Assembly: GCA_029561505.1 (NCBI GenBank)
Contig: JAKQXK010000009.1
Location: 1 to 17,257, forward strand
Direction of reading: 5' to 3'
Source: Spirochaetota bacterium
GTDB taxonomy: Bacteria; Spirochaetota; Leptospiria; Turneriellales; Turneriellaceae
DNA: 17,257 nt
Part shown: positions 1 through 8,239 of the stretch, in pieces
How positions within the stretch are numbered: position 1 is the stretch's first letter
Layout of the letters: each line of letters begins with the position of its first letter
The notes under the pieces: generated by a model
What the model was told of the DNA's origin: nothing
The model's input: the letters and a program-made list of their open reading frames with translations, nothing else
Databases searched by the model: none
Translations under genes and position numbers: made by a program

Positions 1-47
1 CCGCAAGGGTACGCCCCTACACAAGGTAGGTCACTTATCCGTACAGC

Positions 48-1973
48 TTACGCTTCGAGCGTGCTTGTGTCACCAATCGAAGCGCCGGTGATCTGCGCCT
101 TGAGCAAACGGCGCATGATCTTACCGCTGCGCGTCTTTGGCAGCCCAGGGGTGAAGTGTATCACATCGGGCTTCGCGATTGGGCTGATTTCTTTCGCGAC
201 CTGCGAAATCAGTTCTTTGCGCAAATCGTCGCTCGGTATTTTGCCCTCTTTCAAGATCACGTACGCATAGATGCCCTGGCCCTTGATGTCATGGGGAAAC
301 CCAACCACAGCCGCTTCGGCAACATCGTGGTGCAGCACCAGCGCCGATTCAACTTCTGCAGTGCCCAGGCGATGCCCGCTCACGTTCATGACGTCGTCGA
401 CGCGACCGGTTATCCAGTAATAGCCGTCTTTGTCGCGGCGGCAGCCGTCGCCGGTGAAATAATAGCCCTTAAACGTCGAGAAATACGTGTTGTAAAAACG
501 CTCTTTGTCGCCGTAGACACCCCGCATGATCGACGGCCACGGAAACTGAATGCAGAGATTGCCTTCGGTTGCGCCCTTGAGCGGTTTGCCGTCGCTGTCG
601 ACGAGCAGCGGCTGTACGCCAAAGAACGGTAGAGTCGCCGAACCAGGTTTCGTCGGTGTTGCGCCGGGCAGCGGTGAAATGAGGATTCCCCCCGTTTCTG
701 TCTGCCACCACGTATCGACTATCGGGCACTTGCCTTTGCCGACAGTGCGGTGGTACCACAGCCACGCTTCTGGGTTAATCGGTTCACCCACTGAGCCTAA
801 GAGGCGAAGCGACGACAGGTCGTGCTTCTTCACCGGCTCGTCGCCGAAGCGCATCAACGCGCGAATGGCTGTCGGAGCCGTATAAAAAATCGAAACGTGA
901 TGCTTCTCGATCACTTTCCAAAAGCGGCTCACATCGGGAAAAGTGGGAACTCCCTCAAACATGAGAGACGTCGCACCGTTGATGAGTGGCCCGTATAAAA
1001 TGTAACTATGGCCGGTCACCCAGCCAAGGTCGGCTGTGCACCAGTAAGTGTCGTTTTCTTGAATATCAAAAACGACCTTGTGCGTGAATGATGCGTAAAC
1101 GCCATAGCCGCCAGTTGTGTGCATGACTCCTTTGGGTTTGCCCGTAGAGCCAGAGGTATAAAGAAGAAACAGCGGGTCTTCGCTATCGAGAATAGCCGGT
1201 TTATTAACAGCGCTCACCTTTTCGGCTTCTTCATGCCACCACAGGTCGCGGCCCGCAACCATGTTGATGTGATCGCCCGTGTGGCGCACGACGAGCACCT
1301 TGCGCACATGGCCCGACATTTTCTCAAGAGCCTCGTCGACGTTGGCTTTGATCGGTATGACTTTACCGCCGCGATAACCCGTGTCGGTGGTGATAACAAA
1401 ATCTGAACCCGCGTCGATGATGCGGTCTTTTATCGAGTCGGCAGAAAAACCCCCAAAGATGATCGAGTGCACCGCGCCGATGCGGGCGCACGCGAGCGTC
1501 GCCATCGCGAGCTCGGGCACCATCGGCATGTAGATCGTCACGCGGTCGCCTTTTTTGACGCCGTTTGCCACGAGCACATTCGCCATGCGGCACACTTCAA
1601 AGTGCAGTTGCTGGTATGTGAAGGTGCGCGAAGGCGTCGCTGGGTTATCAGGTTCCCAGATGATGGCGGCTTTGTTCTTGCGCGCGGTGGTCAAATGCCT
1701 GTCGAGAGCGTTGTAGCACAGGTTGGTTTTGCCGCCGACATACCATTGGTTCTCGGCTTTGGCGAAGTTTGACTTCAACACCTGCTTAAAGGGTTTAAAC
1801 CAGGTCAGCTGTTCTTTACCGATCTTGCCCCAGAACGCCAACGGATTTTTCACCGATTGATTATACAGCTTCTTGTAAGCTTCCATGCCCTTGACGTGCG
1901 CTGTTTTGACGAGCGCGGGCGCGATTTTTTTCGGGTCAAATTTGGGTTCTGCTTGTGTCTTTTTTGTTGCCAT
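48..1973 (-). CDS. acs: Acetyl-coenzyme A synthetase (AMP-forming)
   Basis: Converts acetate, ATP and CoA to acetyl-CoA, AMP and PPi in two steps through acetyl-AMP, in the cytoplasm. Visible motifs, numbered from the chosen start (641 residues, close to the usual ~650): the ATP-binding loop [11 protein letters not shown] at 272-282, WWQTETGG at 422-429, the hinge region YFTGDG...GRVDD...SGHRLGT at about 505-540, and the C-terminal [11 protein letters not shown] with the catalytic, acetylatable lysine at about 618. The frame stays open upstream to 2051, but the extra 26 residues ([10 protein letters not shown]...) do not look like Acs. ATG at 1973 begins MATKKT and has a weak GGA about 8 nt upstream. 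It is divergent from the PilZ gene. Only 47 bases lie beyond the stop and no clear terminator is seen there. Family assignment is near certain; the start is likely. Confidence 0.97.
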   Translation of the reverse strand: MATKKTQAEPKFDPKKIAPALVKTAHVKGMEAYKKLYNQSVKNPLAFWGKIGKEQLTWFKPFKQVLKSNFAKAENQWYVGGKTNLCYNALDRHLTTARKNKAAIIWEPDNPATPSRTFTYQQLHFEVCRMANVLVANGVKKGDRVTIYMPMVPELAMATLACARIGAVHSIIFGGFSADSIKDRIIDAGSDFVITTDTGYRGGKVIPIKANVDEALEKMSGHVRKVLVVRHTGDHINMVAGRDLWWHEEAEKVSAVNKPAILDSEDPLFLLYTSGSTGKPKGVMHTTGGYGVYASFTHKVVFDIQENDTYWCTADLGWVTGHSYILYGPLINGATSLMFEGVPTFPDVSRFWKVIEKHHVSIFYTAPTAIRALMRFGDEPVKKHDLSSLRLLGSVGEPINPEAWLWYHRTVGKGKCPIVDTWWQTETGGILISPLPGATPTKPGSATLPFFGVQPLLVDSDGKPLKGATEGNLCIQFPWPSIMRGVYGDKERFYNTYFSTFKGYYFTGDGCRRDKDGYYWITGRVDDVMNVSGHRLGTAEVESALVLHHDVAEAAVVGFPHDIKGQGIYAYVILKEGKIPSDDLRKELISQVAKEISPIAKPDVIHFTPGLPKTRSGKIMRRLLKAQITGASIGDTSTLEA

Positions 1974-2262
1974 GGTTGTTCCGTTAGCCTGCATTGTTGA
2001 GCAGCAGGCTATCTGTGTAAACACGTGTGCCGAAGCAGCAACACGCGTCAAGAAAAACGGCAGGGTGTGTGTTGGCCGAGAATCGTAAAATTAAACATGA
2101 ATTGCAGAAATCCTCATTTTGCGTTGTTAGACACAGCGTTCAGGTTCGCCGCAATTTGTTCTCTATATTTTGGCCTTGCAGTTCACCCGCGGCACATCTA
2201 TGCGTAGACGGCCGGCTTTCTGAAAGTATTTACCGATCTTGCCACCGTCGCAGGGGGCTCGC
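1974..2262. promoter_or_regulatory. Divergent intergenic region acs / PilZ gene
   Basis: These 289 bases separate the divergent starts of acs (minus) and the PilZ gene (plus), so promoters for both should lie here. On the plus strand TATATT at 2164-2169 is a plausible -10, but no convincing -35 sits 16-18 bases upstream. On the minus strand a TTGACG (about 2046-2051) could be a -35 for acs, without a good -10. No palindromic operator or RNA gene was recognised. Confidence 0.3.
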
Positions 2263-3150
2263 ATGGCTCTTCAAAACGAACTGGTGCAAATTGCACCAAA
2301 AATTCTGTGTTGGTATGGTTTGCCCATACTGCTTTCTGAAGCGCAGCGGTTCAGACTGTTATTGCACGACATCTACCTGCACTCTGCGTCGGGGGCCGAG
2401 TTGCATGCGTTTGCTCAGCTAAATGGCCGCACCACTGCCTATGTCTATTCGTTTGACCATTATGCACCCACGTTGCGCGCGCACAGCGAATCGCTGCAGG
2501 TCTCGGCAGCACGAAAGCTCGCCGACTACATCAACACTTTCTGCAGCCATAACAGCATCGTTGTGACGCGCACGCTTTCACCGCGTGTTGAAGATGTTTT
2601 TCAACGCGCTGACGTGAGCCTGCTGCAGCGTGATCTTGCTTATGAAAAACCATTCTTTGAATTTTTGCGTTCGCACGCGATGCCACTTTTTCACCGGCAC
2701 GAACGTCCCGAAAGGCATTTCTTGCGGGTCGTGCCCAAAGAAGCTGCGGAGTTCAGAGTGTTTGTGAAAAATCTCGGCCGGCCGGGTGATTCGACGATGA
2801 CTGCGCGCCTCGTGAACCTGAGCCTCAACGGTATGGGTATCAAGATGGAAGGCAACCACTACCACCATCTTGATCTGCGCGATGCAGTGCAGGTGACGTT
2901 GCGCTCGCCGAAGATGGCCATTCGCATCGAATGTGGTTTCATTACGCGCATCGACAGCGCCAAAGATGAAATCGCGCTCAATTTTAATCTCGACGACAAA
3001 AGTTTCGCGACCGAGCGCGATGCCTTGCAGCTACAGCGTATGGTGCTCTACACGCTCGAGCAGGGCACGCGCCGCGAGCTCAGGCCACGGGGTGCGCAAT
3101 CGATCGAGCTCTCTGCTGCGGGCGAGCTGGTCGAAAAAGAGGGAGCTTAA
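2263..3150 (+). CDS. PilZ-domain protein, putative c-di-GMP receptor
   Basis: A 295-residue protein with a C-terminal PilZ-like domain. Around residues 148-160 it has an arginine cluster (RHERPERHFLR) resembling the RxxxR part of the c-di-GMP site, and NLSLNGMG at 185-192 matches the (D/N)xSxxG part. The N-terminal ~145 residues match no domain I recognise and could be a sensory or partner-binding region. There is no signal peptide or membrane segment, so a cytoplasmic location is expected. ATG at 2263 is preferred over the upstream in-frame TTG at 2239 because AGGGGG lies about 6 nt before it. The gene ends 5 bases from the convergent DinB-family gene. PilZ proteins usually couple c-di-GMP to motility, envelope or transcription outputs; which applies here is unknown. 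Confidence 0.8.
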   Translation: MALQNELVQIAPKILCWYGLPILLSEAQRFRLLLHDIYLHSASGAELHAFAQLNGRTTAYVYSFDHYAPTLRAHSESLQVSAARKLADYINTFCSHNSIVVTRTLSPRVEDVFQRADVSLLQRDLAYEKPFFEFLRSHAMPLFHRHERPERHFLRVVPKEAAEFRVFVKNLGRPGDSTMTARLVNLSLNGMGIKMEGNHYHHLDLRDAVQVTLRSPKMAIRIECGFITRIDSAKDEIALNFNLDDKSFATERDALQLQRMVLYTLEQGTRRELRPRGAQSIELSAAGELVEKEGA

Positions 3151-3155
3151 AGGTT

Positions 3156-3695
3156 TTACCAACGTGTGCTCAGGCTGATATAATCGGTTACACCGATATC
3201 GACACCTTGCTGGGTGAGCAACGTGGTGATTTGGCCGCGATGGTGCGTCTGGTGGTTGAAGAGGTGTGTGAGAATGTCGCCCACGCTGCGCGACATATCT
3301 TCGTTGTTTGCGTTGCGGTAATGCAAAACCTGATTCAGGCGCTCTTCGTTTAGGGCTTCGGTAACCCACGTCAGCAGCTTCGCATCGACCGCGGCGCGAT
3401 CTTGTTTTAGCGCCGCAAAATCAGAATGCAATTCAAAGCGGTGGTCTGAGATTTTGTCTTGAATGTTTTCGTAAATACCCGCCGTTAATCTGCCATAACC
3501 ATAACCCGCGATGACAAAACGGCGCAGCCAGTTTTTGTCGGCCCAAAGTATATGGTTGAGCGTGAGATGTATCGACTTAAAAAAGGCGCCGGCATCTGCC
3601 TTGCGCCTTTCATCGGTTAATACGTCTGCCGCCGCAAATACGGCGACATTCATCAGCTGGTTATATTTAGCCAGCTTGATGAATGTGGCGTGCAC
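3156..3695 (-). CDS. DinB-family (four-helix, metal-binding) protein
   Basis: A 179-residue protein of the DinB/YfiT-like four-helix fold. The metal-binding histidine set is visible: His48 in LTLNHILWADKNW, and His148 and His152 in HLFNHQTHHRGQI near the C-terminus. Relatives include thiol (bacillithiol/mycothiol) transferases and isomerases, but many members have no known reaction and the substrate here cannot be told. The start is GTG at 3695, because the first helix (IKLAKYNQLMN) is part of the domain and the next ATG (3653) would cut into it. GTG lies 3 nt after the RND pump stop (3699), so the two genes are very probably co-transcribed and translationally coupled. That suggests a role in the same stress or drug response. 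Confidence 0.85.
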   Translation of the reverse strand: MHATFIKLAKYNQLMNVAVFAAADVLTDERRKADAGAFFKSIHLTLNHILWADKNWLRRFVIAGYGYGRLTAGIYENIQDKISDHRFELHSDFAALKQDRAAVDAKLLTWVTEALNEERLNQVLHYRNANNEDMSRSVGDILTHLFNHQTHHRGQITTLLTQQGVDIGVTDYISLSTRW

Positions 3696-3698
3696 AGC

Positions 3699-6600
3699 CT
3701 ATTTGCCTTTTGCCTTGCGCCCTTTTGGCTTCAAAGGTTCAGCTTCTGCCGATTCTGTGGCCGCTGCCGGGTGGTCGGCCGGCGGGGCGTAATTACCGAC
3801 GAGCGTCATGTCATAGTCTGGTCTGAAGCGGCGTTCAATCGCCTCGCGCAGCCTGTCGATGTAACCGAAGACGGCAGGTACGAAGAACAGCGTCATCACT
3901 GTTGAAAAGATCAACCCGCCGATGATCGCGATACCCATCGCCGTGCGCTGCTTCGCCGCTTCACCGAGACCCAGCGCCAGCGGCAGAGTGCCCGCAATCA
4001 TCGCAAACGAGGTCATGAGAATGGGCCTGAGGCGCGCCTTACCGGCTTCGAAAATCGCATCGTTCAGCGACATGCCACGCCGCACGTGCTGCAGCGCATA
4101 GTCGACGAGCAGAATCGAGTTCTTCGTTACAAGACCCATCAGCATTATGAGCCCTATCATACTGAAGATATTGAGCTGTTCTCTGAAAATCGCGAGCGAA
4201 ACAAATGCACCCGAAATCGCCGGAGGAATAGCCGTAATGATCGTGATCGGCGTAATGAACGATTCGTAGAGTGACGCGAGCACCAGATAGATGAAGAGCA
4301 GCGCGAGGCCAAACGACAGTACGATGTTCTCCATGAGTTCTTTCAGGTCTTCGGCCTGGCCCCAGAAAATATAACGCACGCCGGGCGGCGGCGGTATTTT
4401 CGTGTCAAGAATCTTGCGTGCCTCATCGACGGCGTTGCCGATAGCACCGCCGGGTGCCAGGTTCGCATGAATTTTGATCACGCGCGAACGGTCTTGCCTT
4501 GAAATATTTGAAGGCCCCGATTTGATTTCGCCTTTACCCAGAATCGAGAGCGGTATCGGGCGCGGCGGCTGGCTCAGGTTCGGAACATAACTTGAGGTGA
4601 ACGCGCCTTTGAGGTCGCGCTGCGTTTCTTTCAGGCGCATGCGAATATCGTATTCGAGGCCACTGTCATAGAACTTGCCCACAACCCCACCGGCAATATG
4701 CAGGCGCAGTTCATTGCCAGCCGCCGACGGACCAACACCGACCTGCTGCATACGCTCGGGGTCGAGCTGCACCTGGTATTCAGGTTTGCCCGACTGAAAA
4801 TCGGCTGAAATATCGCTCAGGTCTTTGATGTTCTTGAGCTCTGCCATCACCACCTGAGAATATTTGTCGAGTTCTTCGAGATTCTCACCGCTCACGTTCA
4901 GGTTCAACGGATATTGAACTCCACCGCCGACTGCGCTGTAGTCGTTCACAGATACTTTGGCGTATGCAAGGTCTTTCAGCATGTCACGCGCGACATCTTT
5001 CAGCTGCCAGGTCTCGCGTTTGCGCCATTTTCTGTCGACCAGAACAACGCCGAGTTCGCCCTTGTTCGCAAGGCCGGTATACGAACCGGCTACCGAAGCG
5101 ATCAGGTGAACTTCAGGAAGTTTGCGCATGCGCGTTTCAATTTCTTCGGCCATTTTCTTAGAGCCTTCAAGGCTGGTGCCTGGCGGCATTTCAAAGCTGA
5201 TCAAAAATTCTGGCTGTGTATTCGGCGGTAAGAATGTCTTTTTGACGGCGCCGCATGAGGCGCAGTTGCCGAGCATGACTGCCACAGAGATGCCGACCGT
5301 GACGAGCGGCCGGCGCAATGTGAATTTCATGATCGTCGAGTAGGTGGCTTCGAGCCAGTCTTGAAAGCGGTTGAAGTTGCGAATAACCCAGTTTGGTTTT
5401 TCATGCACATGGCCGCCGAAATATGCAGACAGCATCGGCGCTACGGTGATCGCATCGAAAAGCGAGATCAGCATCGCGAACACGACGGTCATACCGAGCT
5501 GGCGCAAGAACTGCCCAACCATTCCCGAGAGAAAGCCGACTGGCAAGAATACCGCAATGACGGTTGCAGTCGTTGCGATGACCGCGAGCAAAACCTCGGT
5601 GGTGCCCGTTTCAGCGGCTTTGACGGGGTGCTCACCTTCTTCCATTTTGCGGAAAATATTTTCGCGCACGACAATGGCATCGTCGACCAAAAGGCCGATG
5701 GGGAACGATAGCGCGAGCAGCGTGATGACGTTGATCGTGAAGCCCATCGCGAGCATCAGAATGAAGGCACCCAGAAGCGAGTTTGGCAGGGCAAGGCCGG
5801 TAATGACCGTTGAGCGAAAGTTACCAAGAAACAAATAGACGACAAGCACCGCGAGCAAAATGCCGATGATAATCGATTCTTTTACATCATCGACGTTAAT
5901 CTTGATCCAGTGCGCAGTGTTGCGAATGAGCGCGATTTCAGGCGCTGCCGAAGCACGTTTGATTTCACTCTTGAGTTCACGCAGCGCATCTGCAGTTTCT
6001 GTGGCTTTGGGCGCCTTCACGATCTGCGCCTGCAGAGCTGCAAGTTTTTCTGCGACTTTGGCGTCAGCTTTTGTCAGCGGGTCTTCGGCGATTGCCTTGA
6101 ACAATGGCTCGAGTTTGTCAGCCTTGTCGCCTTTGCGCAGGCGATCTTTGATCTCGTTCAGATTCTTGAGCGCCGGTGGTCGCAGGTCTGCATTGATTTT
6201 TTCTACGAGTTTGAGCGTGCCGTCGGCGACCGCAACGGTATTCGCGTTAGACTGCTTATAGACGTCGATCAGCAGGGCCGGTTTGCGCTCGCGCACCATC
6301 TTTGTCTGGTCGATAGGTTTGCCGTTCAGGTCAATTGGGTCTTCTTCAACCGGCAGATAGAGAAAAGCTTTTGATTTCGGGTCTTCGACGCCGTCTGAAA
6401 CCTTTGCGACGCGCTTCAGCAATAGCGCGCTGCCCGCGTCACCGCCGAATGACACAACCGTATTTTCAATTTGTTTCAGCGTTTCAAAGCGGCCGAGCGT
6501 TCGAAAAGCAATCTCTTTGTCGCCGCTTTCTTTCTTGCCCACTGGCACGTTTGCACCGTAAGATCGCAGGTTGTTCGCGATCCACGTCATGGTCATTTGG

Positions 6601-7184
6601 TTTGAATTCAAAAGGTTGCGGTCAACCTCGACCTGTATTTCGCGCTTCTGGCCGCCTGAAATGCGAACCGCGCCGACGCTTGGCACCTGCTCAAAACGCG
6701 GCTTGATACGCTGGTCGACAAAGTCATAAAGTTTCGCCGATGGCATATCTGCGGCGATCGAAAGCCGCACGATGGGCTGGTCTGCCGGGTCGAAGCGCTG
6801 TATCAGAGGTTCATCAATGCCCTCGGGCAGGTCGCGCCGTGCCCGGCCGAGTTTGTTGCGCACCTGCTGTTCGGCTTCTTTGATGTCTTGCCCGAGATAG
6901 AACTCGCACATGACCATCGACACACCTTCCATGTTGTCAGAGCTGACACGCTTGAGGCCTGAGATCGAGGCGACCTCTTCTTCTATCTTTTTTGAGATAA
7001 GCGTTTCAATCTCTTCGGGGCCCGCACCCCGATAGGTGGTCATGATCGTAATAAAGGGGATATTGACATCGGGGAAAAGATCGACCCCGATACGCTTCAG
7101 GGATATCCACCCGGTGGCAAGCATCAGAATGACGAGACTGGCGATAAAAATCGGGCGCTTGATCGAAAACGCGGCTATGTTCAT
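3699..7184 (-). CDS. RND-family (HAE1-type) efflux pump, inner-membrane subunit
   Basis: A proton-driven exporter of the AcrB/HAE1 superfamily: 1161 residues against ~1030-1050 for typical members. The N-terminal helix NIAAFSIKRPIFIASLVILM is typical. The TM4 proton-relay aspartates are in GLLVDDAIVV (Asp501-Asp502) and the TM10 lysine in GLVTKNSILLVDY (about 1021). Two large periplasmic regions follow TM1 and TM7. Two extra segments lengthen the first one: about 20 residues near 275-298 and a Lys/Glu/Ala-rich helical stretch near 336-415, just before TM2. The C-terminus has a Lys-rich tail. ATG at 7184 is chosen over the in-frame TTG at 7193; neither has a clear ribosome-binding site. No adaptor or TolC-like gene is adjacent. 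A TetR-type palindrome lies about 40 bases upstream and the DinB gene follows after 3 nt. Substrate unknown. Confidence 0.95.
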   Translation of the reverse strand: MNIAAFSIKRPIFIASLVILMLATGWISLKRIGVDLFPDVNIPFITIMTTYRGAGPEEIETLISKKIEEEVASISGLKRVSSDNMEGVSMVMCEFYLGQDIKEAEQQVRNKLGRARRDLPEGIDEPLIQRFDPADQPIVRLSIAADMPSAKLYDFVDQRIKPRFEQVPSVGAVRISGGQKREIQVEVDRNLLNSNQMTMTWIANNLRSYGANVPVGKKESGDKEIAFRTLGRFETLKQIENTVVSFGGDAGSALLLKRVAKVSDGVEDPKSKAFLYLPVEEDPIDLNGKPIDQTKMVRERKPALLIDVYKQSNANTVAVADGTLKLVEKINADLRPPALKNLNEIKDRLRKGDKADKLEPLFKAIAEDPLTKADAKVAEKLAALQAQIVKAPKATETADALRELKSEIKRASAAPEIALIRNTAHWIKINVDDVKESIIIGILLAVLVVYLFLGNFRSTVITGLALPNSLLGAFILMLAMGFTINVITLLALSFPIGLLVDDAIVVRENIFRKMEEGEHPVKAAETGTTEVLLAVIATTATVIAVFLPVGFLSGMVGQFLRQLGMTVVFAMLISLFDAITVAPMLSAYFGGHVHEKPNWVIRNFNRFQDWLEATYSTIMKFTLRRPLVTVGISVAVMLGNCASCGAVKKTFLPPNTQPEFLISFEMPPGTSLEGSKKMAEEIETRMRKLPEVHLIASVAGSYTGLANKGELGVVLVDRKWRKRETWQLKDVARDMLKDLAYAKVSVNDYSAVGGGVQYPLNLNVSGENLEELDKYSQVVMAELKNIKDLSDISADFQSGKPEYQVQLDPERMQQVGVGPSAAGNELRLHIAGGVVGKFYDSGLEYDIRMRLKETQRDLKGAFTSSYVPNLSQPPRPIPLSILGKGEIKSGPSNISRQDRSRVIKIHANLAPGGAIGNAVDEARKILDTKIPPPPGVRYIFWGQAEDLKELMENIVLSFGLALLFIYLVLASLYESFITPITIITAIPPAISGAFVSLAIFREQLNIFSMIGLIMLMGLVTKNSILLVDYALQHVRRGMSLNDAIFEAGKARLRPILMTSFAMIAGTLPLALGLGEAAKQRTAMGIAIIGGLIFSTVMTLFFVPAVFGYIDRLREAIERRFRPDYDMTLVGNYAPPADHPAAATESAEAEPLKPKGRKAKGK

Positions 7185-7191
7185 AAGAGAC

Positions 7192-7197
7192 AAAATA
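7192..7197 (-). promoter_or_regulatory. Candidate -10 hexamer for the RND pump gene
   Basis: On the minus strand the hexamer TATTTT lies 28 nt after the palindromic operator. In front of tetR, TATATT lies 29 nt after its copy of the same palindrome. If used, transcription would start at or next to the ATG at 7184, giving an almost leaderless message, which would fit the missing ribosome-binding site. The match to the -10 consensus is only 4 of 6 and the -35 is poor, so the conserved geometry is the main support. Confidence 0.35.
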
Positions 7198-7225
7198 CGC
7201 TACAGGGCGGCCACTGCCCAAAAAA

Positions 7226-7241
7226 TTAACCAAACGGTTAA
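7226..7241. promoter_or_regulatory. Palindromic operator upstream of RND pump (TetR-type)
   Basis: TTAACC-AAAC-GGTTAA is a 16-bp inverted repeat with two perfect 6-bp arms, centred about 50 bases before the pump start. Read towards the pump gene (minus strand), this site plus the following T-run (7241 down to 7220) matches the site before tetR at 21 of 22 positions. The single difference is in the central spacer. Size and symmetry suit a TetR-family dimer, so the TetR protein at 16384-17145 is the likely ligand. Confidence 0.75.
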
Positions 7242-7277
7242 ACGTACGGACCTGACGGCCTGCACGATATCAACTCC

Positions 7278-7302
7278 TCAAGGGGTGGTTCGCACCCCTT
7301 GA
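7278..7302 (-). terminator. Hairpin after the LysM–FecR gene
   Basis: A perfect 10-bp stem, TCAAGGGGTG with CACCCCTTGA, closes a 5-base loop. It begins 8 bases after the stop of the LysM–FecR gene and lies before the RND operator. It probably separates that transcript from the pump unit. There is no T-run on either strand, so it may be a weak or factor-assisted terminator or only an RNA-stabilising stem. Confidence 0.5.
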
Positions 7303-7309
7303 ATAGTTC

Positions 7310-8080
7310 TCAAATATCAGAAGCAGAAATTTCGGGAGGTTTTGGCAGGGCAAATGGCTTCATGGGCGGCTTGCCCTTTTCGACGAACGTGCCCATGCCT
7401 TGAGGTACCTGTACCGTCACCTTTTGAGCTGAGACATCCACCTGGCCTTCATGGCATGCGAGACCAGACTCTTTATCAGAAGCGCTTAATTCAAATACCG
7501 TACCTCGCACCGCCGCAACCGCTGCCGGGGTGCGCAACACGAGCTGACCGCCCGTTTTTTTCATGCTTTCAACCTGGGCCTGAAGCCGGCCCTGCTGCAG
7601 AGTGAAAATTGTCTCTTTGGCGTTCTTGTCGACCTTATTGACGATGATATAACTTTCGGGCTGCAGGCGTAGAATCGTCATGTTGCTGAGCTGCAGGTGC
7701 ACGCTTGCAAGCGCTCCGGTGCGCACCTGGTCTTCAGCGAACAGGCCGAGCTTTATAAAAACTTCTTTCCAGGTGCTTTCTTGCGCGCGCGCGAACTGGG
7801 CTTTACCTGATTTGAAGATCACAACCGCGGCGGGTTTTTTGCCGAGATTCGCCGGCACCTTCAGCTTCAGGCCTGGCTGAATAAGATTGGGGTTTGCTAT
7901 TTTGTTGTATTTCAAGAGCGCGGGCCATTGGCTAGGGTCTTCAAGGTATTTTTTTGAGATCTTTGAAAGCGTGTCACCGCGCTTAAGTTCGATCACCTGC
8001 AGCTTATCTGCCGCGTCGTCTGCGGCGACCGGGCCGTAACTGAGGACCCCTGCAAATAGAATGGCGTATACGTATTTCAT
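7310..8080 (-). CDS. Exported LysM–FecR domain protein
   Basis: A 256-residue protein with a signal peptide at 1-20 (MKYVYAILFAGVLSYGPVAA, cleavage before DDAAD). A LysM repeat spans about 28-76 (VIELKRGDTLSKISKKY...NPNLIQPGLKLKVP), a module that binds peptidoglycan. A FecR-type domain follows at about 88-225, with the usual VRTGALASVHLQLSN...LRLQPES and LRTPAAVAAVRGTVFEL motifs. The C-terminus is Pro/Lys-rich. A good ribosome-binding site, AAGGGG, lies 6-7 nt before ATG at 8080. Despite the name, free-standing exported FecR-domain proteins are not anti-sigma factors of the FecIR kind, and no sigma-factor gene is nearby. A periplasmic, wall-attached structural or scaffolding role is the most that can be inferred. 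It is divergent from the PAP2 gene. Confidence 0.85.
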   Translation of the reverse strand: MKYVYAILFAGVLSYGPVAADDAADKLQVIELKRGDTLSKISKKYLEDPSQWPALLKYNKIANPNLIQPGLKLKVPANLGKKPAAVVIFKSGKAQFARAQESTWKEVFIKLGLFAEDQVRTGALASVHLQLSNMTILRLQPESYIIVNKVDKNAKETIFTLQQGRLQAQVESMKKTGGQLVLRTPAAVAAVRGTVFELSASDKESGLACHEGQVDVSAQKVTVQVPQGMGTFVEKGKPPMKPFALPKPPEISASDI

Positions 8081-8239
8081 AATTTCCCCTTGAGATCGCG
8101 ACGGTGCTTCACCTGACGCACTGCATCCACCGCTAATGCGTGAGACGCTCTGTAATGCGATTTCGCGACAAAATAAGCGGTGCAGGTGAGTCGGGTTTTT
8201 GGTTTACAGGGTGTAATCGAGGCCAACTGTTCGCGCTCG

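Noticed and set aside
771..790. GGTTAA occurrences inside acs and the DinB gene as further operator copies
   Set aside because: Only single half-sites are present, without a TTAACC partner at the right spacing.
1974..2051. Extended N-terminus of acetyl-CoA synthetase
   Set aside because: The extra residues are not Acs-like, and the ATG at 1973 gives the expected length.
5361..5838. Long frames on the plus strand opposite the RND pump
   Set aside because: They are antisense shadows; the pump frame carries intact, well-known motifs throughout and the opposite frames resemble nothing.
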